Shown here: in pieces, positions 15,422 through 23,754 of the stretch
Position numbering within the stretch: the first letter of the stretch is position 1
Layout: each line of letters begins with the position of its first letter
Assembly: GCF_026627425.1 (NCBI RefSeq)
Contig: NZ_JAPNLH010000003.1
Location: 186,001 to 250,000, forward strand
Source: Arthrobacter endolithicus
GTDB lineage: Bacteria; Actinomycetota; Actinomycetes; Actinomycetales; Micrococcaceae
Length of the DNA: 64,000 nucleotides
Direction: 5' to 3'
The notes under the pieces: generated by a model
Databases searched by the model: none
Told to the model about the DNA's origin: nothing
The model's input: only the letters and a program-made list of their open reading frames with translations
Position numbers and translations under genes: made by a program

Positions 15422-16315
15422 TCAGTCCTGCGGTTTGTCCGTGAGCACCTGCGCGGTGCGTCCAAAACTGCGCACCTCGGAGTCGTCCCACAAATGCGCC
15501 GGCATGGCTCCGCCCAGCAGTTCCCGAGGCAGCGAGGGGCTTTGCCCCAACGGGACGTCGCTTCCGGCAATGATGATGTTGCCGTACCGGCGACCCTTCA
15601 GCATGGTCGGGTCGGCAATGATCGCCGTATGCCGGAAGACGGCGCCTATGGTGGCCGCTTCACGCCTGGCCGTTGCCAGGGCAGGGCCGTCACCGCAGTT
15701 GACGATGTACATCCCGCCCGGGGCCAGGACCCGTCGGGCCGCAGCGGTGAATTCGGCGGTGGTCAGCGGCTTTGGCGTAAAGGCACCAGCAAAAACGTCC
15801 CGGATAATCAGGTCGCGGCTGCCGTCGCTGAGTGATTCGGTGACTTGCCGCGCCTCGCCCACCCGGATTTTCAGCAGCGGCGCCCGCGGCAAATCGAACC
15901 AACTGCGTACATAGCCGGCCAGTTTGGCGTCGATTTCGACCACGACGTTGCGTGATTGCGGGTAGGCGGCCACCAAGTAACGGGCCATGGAACAGGCCGC
16001 CCCGCCCAGATGAAGAACACGCAGCTTTTCGTCCGGCCTGTCCGCTGGAACCGGCCAGTGGCTATGCACCAAGGCGATGATCCAGCGCATGTACTCAAAG
16101 TCCAGCCGCAATGGATCGCCCAGGTCCAAGTGGGAACTCTGCACCCCATTGAGCTTGAGCAACCAACCATCGGGATGGTCGCCGTCGGCAATCAGTTCGG
16201 CCCGGCCGGTGTCGATTTCGTAAATTCCGGCGACGGGTCCGCCCGTGGTTCCAGCGGCCGGCTTATCCGCAACAGCGTCCATGCCTTTGCCCGATTTGGA
16301 TCGCTGTCTGCCCAC
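15422..16315 (-). CDS. Spermidine synthase-like methyltransferase-fold protein
   Basis: The 297-residue protein has a Rossmann-type core (about 95-240) beginning LRVLHLGGAACSMARYLVAA, then a VVVEID acidic motif and RDLIIRDVFAG, the pattern of spermidine-synthase-like proteins. The canonical GGGDG nucleotide motif is replaced by GGAACSM and the C-terminal polyamine pocket is weak, so I would not claim spermidine synthesis; many actinobacteria carry such paralogues. Its start abuts the stop of the DNA methyltransferase gene, making it the last gene of a minus-strand run. Confidence 0.75.
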   Translation of the reverse strand: MGRQRSKSGKGMDAVADKPAAGTTGGPVAGIYEIDTGRAELIADGDHPDGWLLKLNGVQSSHLDLGDPLRLDFEYMRWIIALVHSHWPVPADRPDEKLRVLHLGGAACSMARYLVAAYPQSRNVVVEIDAKLAGYVRSWFDLPRAPLLKIRVGEARQVTESLSDGSRDLIIRDVFAGAFTPKPLTTAEFTAAARRVLAPGGMYIVNCGDGPALATARREAATIGAVFRHTAIIADPTMLKGRRYGNIIIAGSDVPLGQSPSLPRELLGGAMPAHLWDDSEVRSFGRTAQVLTDKPQD

Positions 16316-17265
16316 TAACGCGATCCCGCCTCAACCCTTAACAACGGCACGGGCGCGAACGTTGTATTCACCGGATACTGCCCCACGATGCGCACCTGGG
16401 ATGTTCCGCTGGCCAGTCGTTTCCGCATGACCTCGATGGCTTCGGGATTCTGGTCCACAAGGACAAATTGCCGCTGAAGTTCCTGGGCAGCGGCACCAGT
16501 TGTGCCGCTGCCTGCGAAAAAGTCCAACACCCAGTCACCACGTTCGCTGCTCGCCTGAATGATCCGCCGCAGGATGCCCAGCGGTTTTTGTGTCGGATAG
16601 CCGGTTTTTTCCTTACCGTTGGGGGAAACAATAGTGTGCCACCACGTGTCCGTCGGCAACTTTCCGAGCGCGGCCTTCTCCGGTGTGACCAGGCCAGGGG
16701 CCATATACGGTTCGCGATCCACTTCCGTGCTGTTAAAGAAATACTTATCCGGGTTCTTGACGTACACCAGAATATTGTCGTGCTTAGCCGGCCATTTCTT
16801 CGTGGACCGCGCCCCGTAGTCGTACGCCCAGATAATTTCGTTGAGGAAGCAGTCGCGCCCAAACAGCGCGTCCAGAAGCACCTTGGCATAGTGCACCTCG
16901 CGGTAATCCAGGTGCAGGTAAAGCGTTCCATCCTCCGTCAACAGGCGCCAGGCCTCTTCCAACCGTGGCTCAAGGAATTCCCAGTACTCGGCAAAGGAGT
17001 CGTTGTAGCCCAAGGCCATCCCTTTGACGGTGTCGTAGCTTTGCCCCTTGAAGCCGATGCGGTTCCCAGTAGCGGAACGGACGTTCTTCATGGTCTGCCG
17101 GGTCTGGACTTTGCCCGTATTGAAGGGCGGGTCAATATAGATCAGCCGGAACGTTTCCGCCGGCAAAGTTTTCAGGAATTCCAAATTGTCGCCGTGGACA
17201 ACCAGATTCCCTCCTTGAGGCGACCAGAGGCAGGACGTTGCGTCGCAAAACGGGGCCTCAGTCAT
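16315..17265 (-). CDS. Orphan site-specific DNA methyltransferase
   Basis: The 316-residue protein carries motif IV DPPFNTGK (about residue 45) before motif I FFAGSGTTGAAAQE (about 256), the order of beta-class N6-adenine or N4-cytosine methyltransferases, with DLRLDYREVHY-like intermediate motifs. It has no large recognition domain. No restriction, specificity or nuclease gene is adjacent; the neighbours are a thiamine-binding protein (8-base overlap) and a spermidine-synthase-like gene. It is therefore probably a solitary methylase with an epigenetic or housekeeping role. The target base and sequence cannot be read from the gene. Confidence 0.88.
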   Translation of the reverse strand: MTEAPFCDATSCLWSPQGGNLVVHGDNLEFLKTLPAETFRLIYIDPPFNTGKVQTRQTMKNVRSATGNRIGFKGQSYDTVKGMALGYNDSFAEYWEFLEPRLEEAWRLLTEDGTLYLHLDYREVHYAKVLLDALFGRDCFLNEIIWAYDYGARSTKKWPAKHDNILVYVKNPDKYFFNSTEVDREPYMAPGLVTPEKAALGKLPTDTWWHTIVSPNGKEKTGYPTQKPLGILRRIIQASSERGDWVLDFFAGSGTTGAAAQELQRQFVLVDQNPEAIEVMRKRLASGTSQVRIVGQYPVNTTFAPVPLLRVEAGSR

Positions 17266-17626
17266 CGCCCAGCGCCTTTTCCAGACGGTTCACCTTTCCG
17301 GTCAATTCATCCGTGTGTCCGGGTCGAATGTCCGCTTTCAAGACCAGGGACACGCGGCTGCCGAATTGGCCAACGGCCTCGGTGGCCCGTTTGACCACGT
17401 CCATGACTTCGTCCCAATCTCCCTCAACGGTGGTGAACATGGAATCCGTGTGGTTCGGTAGTCCGGACTCCCGAACAACCTTGACGGCGGCCGCGACGGC
17501 GCGGTGGACCGAACCGTCCTGAACGTAGGCATCCGCGCCTGATCCGACGGCGCTGGAGCCGGCGTGGACAGCGTCCCCGGTCTGCGCCGGGGTTCCGGAG
17601 GGGGCGAGTGAGAAGGCAACCAACAT
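17258..17626 (-). CDS. MTH1187 family thiamine-binding protein
   Basis: The 122-residue product matches the MTH1187/YkoF-like (UPF0045) fold: it opens MLVAFSLAPSG, contains VVRESGLPNHTDSMFTTVEG and ends RVSLVLKADIRPGHTDELTG. These small homotetrameric ferredoxin-fold proteins bind thiamine or hydroxymethylpyrimidine-type ligands; the cellular role is not settled. The loop with the AQTGDAVHAGSSAVGSGADA insertion is longer than usual. It sits three bases after the ferredoxin gene and overlaps the methyltransferase gene. Confidence 0.85.
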   Translation of the reverse strand: MLVAFSLAPSGTPAQTGDAVHAGSSAVGSGADAYVQDGSVHRAVAAAVKVVRESGLPNHTDSMFTTVEGDWDEVMDVVKRATEAVGQFGSRVSLVLKADIRPGHTDELTGKVNRLEKALGDD

Positions 17627-17629
17627 GCG

Positions 17630-17830
17630 CTAGTCCTCCTCTGCCCATTCGATGGCCTGGGCCGGGCACAGGAAAATGGCCTTATCAACATTCGCGTGCT
17701 GATCCTCCGGCGGCTCGTCCGTCTTCAGCCGGACCCGACCATCCTCGGGATCCTGATCGAATACCAACGGCGCGGCGATAATGCAATTGCCGCTGCTGAC
17801 ACAGCTGTAAGGTTCAATTTCAATCTTCAT
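17630..17830 (-). CDS. Small [3Fe-4S]-type ferredoxin
   Basis: The 66-residue protein has the single-cluster pattern C-x5-C (CVSSGNC, about residues 10-16) and a distal CP in LCPAQAIEWAEE, with three cluster Cys; Ser replaces the fourth ligand. This is the actinobacterial single-cluster ferredoxin type that often serves cytochrome P450s or other monooxygenases. No such partner is adjacent. The start is the ATG at 17830 with AGGAGA upstream; the longer open frame to 17887 is not supported. Confidence 0.88.
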   Translation of the reverse strand: MKIEIEPYSCVSSGNCIIAAPLVFDQDPEDGRVRLKTDEPPEDQHANVDKAIFLCPAQAIEWAEED

Positions 17831-17965
17831 CGCTTGGTCTCCTGCCAAAAACGGGACATCGGCGGGCTGCAAGCCTGCCCCCGCCATCCTTCATTTTCCC
17901 CCACCGCAGCAGCCAAGTCCATGTGGCGGCAAGGCAAGCGCCTGGGATCACGGGGGAGGGCGCCG

Positions 17966-18277
17966 CTAGCTCCAGCCGAGGAGTCGCAGGACGGCAGCGA
18001 CAGCTGCCCCGGCCAGGACTACCAGCAGAAACGGCGCCTTCAAATACAGGGCGACGGCGGCGCCCACCAGGGCGCCGAGCCGGGCGTCAGCGAGGACCTG
18101 GTGACCGCTGACGGCGGTGTTCAGTACGGTCAGGGCGGCCAGCAGTCCAATGGTCAGGGTGCCGGCAACGCGGGACATCCGCGGGTTAGCCAGCACCTTA
18201 GCCGGGACCAGGTACCCCAGGAGCTTGGTCGCAAAAGCCAGCGCAGCAGCCAGCAGTATCCAAGGCCACAGGTTCAT
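17966..18277 (-). CDS. azlD: AzlD branched-chain amino acid exporter subunit
   Basis: The 103-residue protein is four hydrophobic helices with the AzlD features AFATKLLGYLVP and a TIGLLAALTVLNTAV segment. AzlD works with AzlC to export branched-chain amino acids or analogues. Its start overlaps the azlC stop by one base (TAATG type), so the two are coupled. It is the last gene of the GH15-DoxX-AzlC-AzlD unit. Confidence 0.88.
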   Translation of the reverse strand: MNLWPWILLAAALAFATKLLGYLVPAKVLANPRMSRVAGTLTIGLLAALTVLNTAVSGHQVLADARLGALVGAAVALYLKAPFLLVVLAGAAVAAVLRLLGWS

Positions 18278-19035
18278 TAGCGGCCACCCGATCCCTCGGC
18301 CGCTGAGGGGCCCGTGCTGGGCGGCCCGGGAGGACTGTGGGGCTCAATATCGGGCTCCATGCCGTCATGTTCGTGCCCGTGCCGGAACCAGCCAATCAAT
18401 CCCGCCACCACTGCGGCTACCAAGATCGGCACGCCAGAGGGTACGAAGGGGACCGCCAGCAGGGTCGCCACGGCGCAGAGGACGGCGATGGCCGCCGGCT
18501 GCCGGCTCTTGACCCGCGGCCAGAGCAGGCCCAGGAAAGCCGCAACGGCGGCGCCGTCCAGGCCCCACTGCTTCGGATCGCCCAGCGCATCGCCGATCAG
18601 CGCGCCCACGGCGGTGAAAACATTCCAGAGCAGGAATACGCCAAGTCCGGCCACCCAGAAACCTCGGCGTTGCTCGGATGGATCGCTCTGACCGGTGCCG
18701 GTGGCCGTCGATTCATCAATGGTCACGTGCGCGGCAGCGATTTTCAGCAACCCCCGCGGAGCCAGCAGGGCATTGATTTGCATGCCGTAAACGCCGTTGC
18801 GAATGCCCAGCAACGCCGCCGCACTCATGGCCGCCAGACCGCTGCCGCCGCCGCTGAGTACTCCGATGAAGGCGAATTGCGACCCGCCGCTGAACAGCAG
18901 CAGGCTCAGCGCCATGGTCTGCCAAAAAACCAGTCCCGATGCTGCCGACAGCGCTCCGAAGGAGACCCCGTAGAGGCCGGTGGCCACGCTGATGGACAGC
19001 CCGATGCGAACGGCGGGCGATTGGAGGAACGTCAT
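18277..19035 (-). CDS. azlC: AzlC family branched-chain amino acid exporter
   Basis: The 252-residue protein has seven or so helices with AzlC signatures: GLSISVATGLYGVSFGALS at the start, FSGGSQFAFIGVLSGG, and GIRNGVYGMQINALL. It is the large subunit of the AzlCD exporter. I start it at the ATG at 19035, which overlaps the preceding DoxX stop; the longer open frame to 19323 would put unrelated Arg/Pro-rich residues in front of the first helix. Confidence 0.9.
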   Translation of the reverse strand: MTFLQSPAVRIGLSISVATGLYGVSFGALSAASGLVFWQTMALSLLLFSGGSQFAFIGVLSGGGSGLAAMSAAALLGIRNGVYGMQINALLAPRGLLKIAAAHVTIDESTATGTGQSDPSEQRRGFWVAGLGVFLLWNVFTAVGALIGDALGDPKQWGLDGAAVAAFLGLLWPRVKSRQPAAIAVLCAVATLLAVPFVPSGVPILVAAVVAGLIGWFRHGHEHDGMEPDIEPHSPPGPPSTGPSAAEGSGGR

Positions 19036-19469
19036 TAGCTCCGGCGCAGGCGCCAGGCCCAAAGGATCAGGGGAACCTGGAGCGGTAGCCGCAGCGCGTG
19101 AATGAGCCTGGTCTTCGGCGTCCCCCGCGGCCCGAACGCCCGGCCAAGGGCGCTGAGGTGACCGGCAGTGAAAGCACCGAACATCACCGCTGTCGCGGTT
19201 GCGGCCGGCTTCCGGGCCGCGGGAATGAGGAGTCCGACGGCGGCGGCAGCCTCCGGGATGGCGCTCAATGTCACCCATTGGCGCCGGCTCAGCACCCCGA
19301 AGCGACCGCCGGCGTCTGTGCACAGTACCGGCGGCACGACGGCGTAGAAGAACTTCGGGTTGCGCAGATGCGTGGCGGCACTGGCCGCCAGTACTGCCGC
19401 GAGCCCCAGCGCCGGATAGCCAGGCCGCAGGACGCAGCCAGGCAGCGGCCCGATCCGCGCGGCCCTCAT
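19035..19469 (-). CDS. DoxX family membrane protein
   Basis: The 144-residue protein has four predicted helices and a DoxX-like pattern (LGLAAVLAASAATHLRNPKFF, WVTLSAIPEAAAAVGLLIPA, AVMFGAFTAGHLSALG). DoxX-like proteins are associated with quinone or redox complexes, but the role of this subgroup is unknown. It starts four bases inside the GH15 gene (ATGA overlap) and its stop overlaps the azlC start, giving continuous coupling across functionally unrelated genes. Confidence 0.7.
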   Translation of the reverse strand: MRAARIGPLPGCVLRPGYPALGLAAVLAASAATHLRNPKFFYAVVPPVLCTDAGGRFGVLSRRQWVTLSAIPEAAAAVGLLIPAARKPAATATAVMFGAFTAGHLSALGRAFGPRGTPKTRLIHALRLPLQVPLILWAWRLRRS

Positions 19470-21310
19470 CCGCGTTCCCCCTGACCGGCAGCGACGAGGC
19501 TCATTGGTTCAGCGGCGTGCAGCGCGTCGGCCGCCCGGACCAGAGCCAGATGGGAAAAGGCCTGCGGAAAGTTGCCCGCCATCCGGCCCTCGGCGACGGC
19601 ATACTCCTCGCTGAGCAGACCGAGTTCGTTGGAGAGCCCCACCAGCCTGTCCATCAGTTTTACGGCTTCCGCCTCCCGTCCGCTGTGCGCGTACTGCTCC
19701 ACGAGCCAGAATGAACACGCCAGGAAAGGATGCTCCCCCGAGGCAAGACCATCCACTGACGTCTCGGTGCGGTAGCGCAGCAGCAGCGAATCGGGGTTGT
19801 CCGCATCCAGCAGCTCCTGCTCAAGGCACGCCACCGTGCCCAGCATTTTCTCGTCGTCGTACGCCAGAAAACCGACCTGCGGGATACACAGCAGCGACGC
19901 ATCCGTCTGCCTGCCGCCGTACGTCTGGGTAAAACTGTTCAGCTCGGCGTTGAAGCCGTGGGTCAGGATCTCTTCGCGCAGTTGATCACGCAGCTGCTCC
20001 CAGCGCTTGACGGGCCCGGTCATGCCGTGGTCCCGGACGGCCCGGACGGCGGAATCAAAGGCGGCCCACATCATCACGCGGGAATGGGTGAAATACTCCG
20101 GCTCACCGCGCATTTCCCAGATGCCATTGTCCTTCTTCTCCAGATGCTTTTCCGCAAAACCCAGCAGGGCCCGCTGCAGCGGCCAGGAAAAAAGATCTTC
20201 GGTGCCGCCGGCTTCGCGCAGTTTCTCCAAAGAAACCATCACCTCGCCGACCACATCGGCCTGGTACTGGCCCACCGCCCCGTTGCCAATCCGCACCGGC
20301 GACGAATATTCATAGCCCGAAAGCTGCGGCAGCTCCTGTTCGGTCAGCTCCCGCTCGCCTGAGAGTCCGTACATAATCTGCAGATCCTCCGGGTCCCCGG
20401 CAACGGCCCGCAGCAGCCAGTTGCGCCAGTGCATCGCCTCATCCGCATACCCGTGGGTGAGCATCGCCTGCAGCGTCAGTGCCGCGTCCCGGAGCCAGCA
20501 GTAGCGGTAGTCCCAATTGCGCGCGCCGCCGAAATCCTCCGGCAGCGACGTGGTGGGGGCGGCGACGATGCCGCCGGTATCCTCATGCGTGAGTGCACGG
20601 AGCACCAGCAGTGAGCGCTTCACCGCCTCCGCGTACCGGCCATCCAAGGTGCAGCTCGAGGCCCAGGCAGCCCAGTAGCTGATGGTGGCCGCGAGCGCCT
20701 CGTCCACGTCGATCGCGGCAGGCAGCTCCCGATGCGACGGGAACCACGTCAATTCCAGATCCGTGACCTGCCCCGCGGTAACGGTGAATTCCCCGCTGTG
20801 CTTGTTCTCAGCGGCCACCGGAAGCACATCCGCGCGCAGCACCAGAGCATCCGGCCCGGCCACCCCGCGAAGCACTTTGTGGCCCTGCGGATCAGTCAAC
20901 TTGCTCATCCAGGGCAGCACGGTCCCGTAGCCGAAGCGAATTTTGATCTCGTGCTGCATCTGGACGGTGCCGCTGAGCCCTTCGACCCGCCGCACCAGCG
21001 ATGCTCGCCGGTCCCCCACCGGCATGAACTCCGTAATCCGCACGCTGCCGCCGTCGGCCTGCCAGTGAGTCTGCAGCACGAAGGTGCCGTCAATATAGCT
21101 CCGCTGTACGACGACGGCGTCCGCTGCCTTGGGCGCCAACAGCCAGCGCCCGTTCTCCTCCGTCCCCAGGAGCGCCCCGAACAAGGACGGTGAATCAAAA
21201 CGGGGGAAACAGAGCCAATCGACACTTCCGTTGCGCGAGACCAAGGGCCCGGTGTGCATGTCCGAAAGCAGGGCGTAGTCCTCGATGCGTGATGCCATAG
21301 ATCCATGCAA
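19466..21310 (-). CDS. Glycoside hydrolase family 15 (glucoamylase/trehalase-like)
   Basis: The 614-residue protein has the N-terminal beta-sandwich typical of bacterial GH15 (IEDYALLSDMHTGPLVSRNG, SVDWLCFPRFDSPSLFGALL) and a C-terminal (alpha/alpha)6 barrel (about 235-600). Catalytic-region motifs include NWDYRYCWLRDAALTLQ, and the general-base region lies near RTETSVDGLASGEHPFLACSFWLVE (split by a short loop). It would release glucose from alpha-glucans or trehalose; there is no signal peptide, so it acts in the cytoplasm. The ribosome site is weak, and the ATG at 21298 (MASRIEDY) is an alternative start. Confidence 0.9.
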   Translation of the reverse strand: MHGSMASRIEDYALLSDMHTGPLVSRNGSVDWLCFPRFDSPSLFGALLGTEENGRWLLAPKAADAVVVQRSYIDGTFVLQTHWQADGGSVRITEFMPVGDRRASLVRRVEGLSGTVQMQHEIKIRFGYGTVLPWMSKLTDPQGHKVLRGVAGPDALVLRADVLPVAAENKHSGEFTVTAGQVTDLELTWFPSHRELPAAIDVDEALAATISYWAAWASSCTLDGRYAEAVKRSLLVLRALTHEDTGGIVAAPTTSLPEDFGGARNWDYRYCWLRDAALTLQAMLTHGYADEAMHWRNWLLRAVAGDPEDLQIMYGLSGERELTEQELPQLSGYEYSSPVRIGNGAVGQYQADVVGEVMVSLEKLREAGGTEDLFSWPLQRALLGFAEKHLEKKDNGIWEMRGEPEYFTHSRVMMWAAFDSAVRAVRDHGMTGPVKRWEQLRDQLREEILTHGFNAELNSFTQTYGGRQTDASLLCIPQVGFLAYDDEKMLGTVACLEQELLDADNPDSLLLRYRTETSVDGLASGEHPFLACSFWLVEQYAHSGREAEAVKLMDRLVGLSNELGLLSEEYAVAEGRMAGNFPQAFSHLALVRAADALHAAEPMSLVAAGQGERG

Positions 21311-21355
21311 TCACACCCAACCGACGGTTTCCCTTTCGGGAACGTGCGCTGCACC

Positions 21356-22291
21356 TCAGCGGGTGAGGGAAGCCCGGAGCTCGGCGGGCGCATCGGTGGT
21401 GAGTTCCCCGACCCCCAGCGAAAGGCAGAAGCGGGCGTCTTGTCCGTCATTGACGGTCCAGATCCGGAGCCCGACACCGGCATCGGCCCAGCGCCGGACC
21501 CGCTCCGGATGGGCACGCACGTACGCCATCCCGGGACCGGCCAGACCCGTCACGCCGTCCTCAACCAGTCGCTCGCCTGCCGCCATGGTTGAAAGCCATT
21601 GGGGCGGCGCAGCGTCCCCGGCCCCACCGGCGGCTCCAGCTTCCTCCATCGAGACATTTTCACCAACGGCATCCTTTATGGCGGTATCCTCCATCAGGGC
21701 GCAAAGCGAGCGCCCCGGGACGCTCGCGGCCAAGTGCAGCATGGAGTCGGGATTAAAACTCATGAACGACACCAGGACATTTCCGGCCGTGGAATCCTCG
21801 GGCCGCCAACCCCGGGCGCGCAGCACCTGCAGCGTCCGGTCCTCCAACGACCTGTCCTCCAGCGACCTGTCGCCCGCTGCCGCCCTGTCCCGTAATGCCT
21901 GCGGTACGGCGTATTTGAACTCTATGGCCAAGCCGATCCGCCGCCCCGCGCCGCTGAGGATATCCAGCAACGCTTCCAGCGTCAGCAGCTGCGCGCGGAC
22001 TGATCCATACTCCGGCGGAACTGCCGCGCCCTTCCAGGAGCAGAAATCCAGCTCCCGCAGTTGGGCCAGGGTCCGTTTCGCCAGCGGTCCGGAGCCGCTG
22101 GAAGTTCGGTCCACGGTCTCGTCATGCAGCAGCACAAGCTGGCCGTCCGCGCTGAGCTGCAGATCGCACTCGACTCCGTCGGCGCCGTCGGCAATGGCCT
22201 GCAGATACGCGGCCCGGGTGTGCTCGGCGTAGCGGGCGCTGGAACCGCGGTGAGCGTAGATCAAGGGCATCATTCCCCCACGATATTCCAT
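21356..22291 (-). CDS. Glycerophosphodiester phosphodiesterase
   Basis: The 311-residue product has the GDPD TIM-barrel signature: IYAHRGSSARYAEHT (catalytic His-Arg), GADGVECDLQLSADGQLVLLHDETVDRTS (Glu/Asp metal site and His), and the late LRIWTVND strand. It hydrolyses glycerophosphodiesters to glycerol-3-phosphate and an alcohol. A Glu-Asp-Arg-Ser-Leu repeat lies mid-protein near residue 140. It has no signal peptide, so is cytoplasmic. The first ATG or the MMPLIYAHRG methionines (22273 or 22270) could be the start. It is divergent from the DUF445 gene. Confidence 0.92.
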   Translation of the reverse strand: MEYRGGMMPLIYAHRGSSARYAEHTRAAYLQAIADGADGVECDLQLSADGQLVLLHDETVDRTSSGSGPLAKRTLAQLRELDFCSWKGAAVPPEYGSVRAQLLTLEALLDILSGAGRRIGLAIEFKYAVPQALRDRAAAGDRSLEDRSLEDRTLQVLRARGWRPEDSTAGNVLVSFMSFNPDSMLHLAASVPGRSLCALMEDTAIKDAVGENVSMEEAGAAGGAGDAAPPQWLSTMAAGERLVEDGVTGLAGPGMAYVRAHPERVRRWADAGVGLRIWTVNDGQDARFCLSLGVGELTTDAPAELRASLTR

Positions 22292-22402
22292 CCGGCCACA
22301 CCCGGACCTGCAGCCGTCCCGACGCTGCCCGTCGTCTCCGCGGGGGCACGGATGGGCCCTCTTTGGGGCACGTCAGGAGCGTGGTTGGCCTACGCTTACA
22401 GT

Positions 22403-23731
22403 ATGGCGCTCACCGATCAGTCCCGACCGAAGGAATCGATGTCCGGGCAGACGGCCGGTCCTGCGGGGAGCCGGCCGCGCAACCTGACGGGCAGCGACGA
22501 CGAAAAGGCCGCCGGGCTGCGCCGGATGAAGACGCTGGCGTTGTCCCTGTTGATCCTGATGGCCATAATCTTCACCGTCTCGTTCGCCTTGCAGCGCCAA
22601 TATCCCTGGCTGGAATACGTCCGGGCGGCCAGCGAGGGGGGTATGGTCGGTGCGCTGGCTGACTGGTTTGCGGTGACGGCGCTTTTCAAATACCCGATGG
22701 GGCTGAAGATTCCGCATACGGCCATCATCCCCAACCGGAAGGACGCCATCGGCGCCAGCCTGGGCGACTTCGTGGAAACCAACTTCCTCTCCGAAACGGT
22801 GGTACAGGAAAAACTCGCCAGCGTTGGTATCGCCCAAAAAGCCGGCGCTTGGCTGGCTAAACCGGCCAGCGCCGAGCGCATCGCCACCGAGGCCTCCGCC
22901 GCGGTCCGCGGCGCCATGAAAATCCTCAAGGACGACGACGTCCGCGACGTGATCGAATCCATGGTCCGCAGGCATTTTGTGGACCCGCCGTGGGGTCCTC
23001 CGGTGGGCAGAATGGCGGAGCGGATTTTTCACGAAGGCCATCACCACCAGCTGGTCGATCTGTTGGTGGACACCGCGGCCGATTGGATGGACCACAACCA
23101 TGAAGTCATCAGCTCGCTGGTCGCGGACCGCTCGCCGCTGTGGGTGCCGACCTTCGTGGACGGTCTGGTGGGCGACAAGGTCTATACGGAGCTGAACAAG
23201 TTTGTGCACGCCGTGCAGACCAATCCACAGCACCAGGTCCGGCTGCAGCTGGATAAATATCTGAATGACCTGGCCCAGGATCTGCAGCACGATCCGGCGA
23301 TGATTGCCCGGGCAGATGCCATCAAGGAGCAGATCCTCGACGATCCGCGCGTTCGTGACCTGGCCGGGCGCACCTGGGAAACTATAAAGACCGCGCTGCT
23401 GGACGCCGCCGATGATCCCAACAGTGAACTGCGGATCAAATTCACCGCAGCCATCCGCGACTTCGGCCGCCGCCTGGTGGAGGATCCGGAGCTGGCCGGC
23501 AAGGTCAATAGGTGGATCAGCGACGCGGCGTCCTACCTGGTCAAGACGTATCGGCACGAGATTGCCTCCGTTATCACCGACACTGTGGAACGCTGGGATG
23601 CGGTGGAGACCTCGCAGAAGATCGAGCTGCAGGTGGGCAAGGACCTGCAGTTCATCCGGATCAATGGCACCGTGGTGGGCGCGCTGGCCGGCCTGACCAT
23701 CTTCGCCGTGGCCAGCCTGATTTTCCGATAA
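22403..23731 (+). CDS. DUF445 family membrane-anchored protein
   Basis: The 442-residue protein has an N-terminal membrane helix (about 40-60, LALSLLILMAIIFTVSFAL), then the DUF445 start EGGMVGALADWFAVTALFKYPMGLKIPHTAIIP (split by loops), a long helical middle (about 100-400), and a C-terminal membrane helix (GTVVGALAGLTIFAVASLIF). DUF445 proteins are widespread and of unknown function; the helix-body-helix layout suggests a membrane-bound hairpin. I start it at the ATG at 22403, because the earlier frame to 22061 overlaps the divergent GDPD gene and has no family character. Confidence 0.88.
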   Translation: MALTDQSRPKESMSGQTAGPAGSRPRNLTGSDDEKAAGLRRMKTLALSLLILMAIIFTVSFALQRQYPWLEYVRAASEGGMVGALADWFAVTALFKYPMGLKIPHTAIIPNRKDAIGASLGDFVETNFLSETVVQEKLASVGIAQKAGAWLAKPASAERIATEASAAVRGAMKILKDDDVRDVIESMVRRHFVDPPWGPPVGRMAERIFHEGHHHQLVDLLVDTAADWMDHNHEVISSLVADRSPLWVPTFVDGLVGDKVYTELNKFVHAVQTNPQHQVRLQLDKYLNDLAQDLQHDPAMIARADAIKEQILDDPRVRDLAGRTWETIKTALLDAADDPNSELRIKFTAAIRDFGRRLVEDPELAGKVNRWISDAASYLVKTYRHEIASVITDTVERWDAVETSQKIELQVGKDLQFIRINGTVVGALAGLTIFAVASLIFR

Positions 23732-23754
23732 ATCAATCGGCGGCCATCTCGGGC

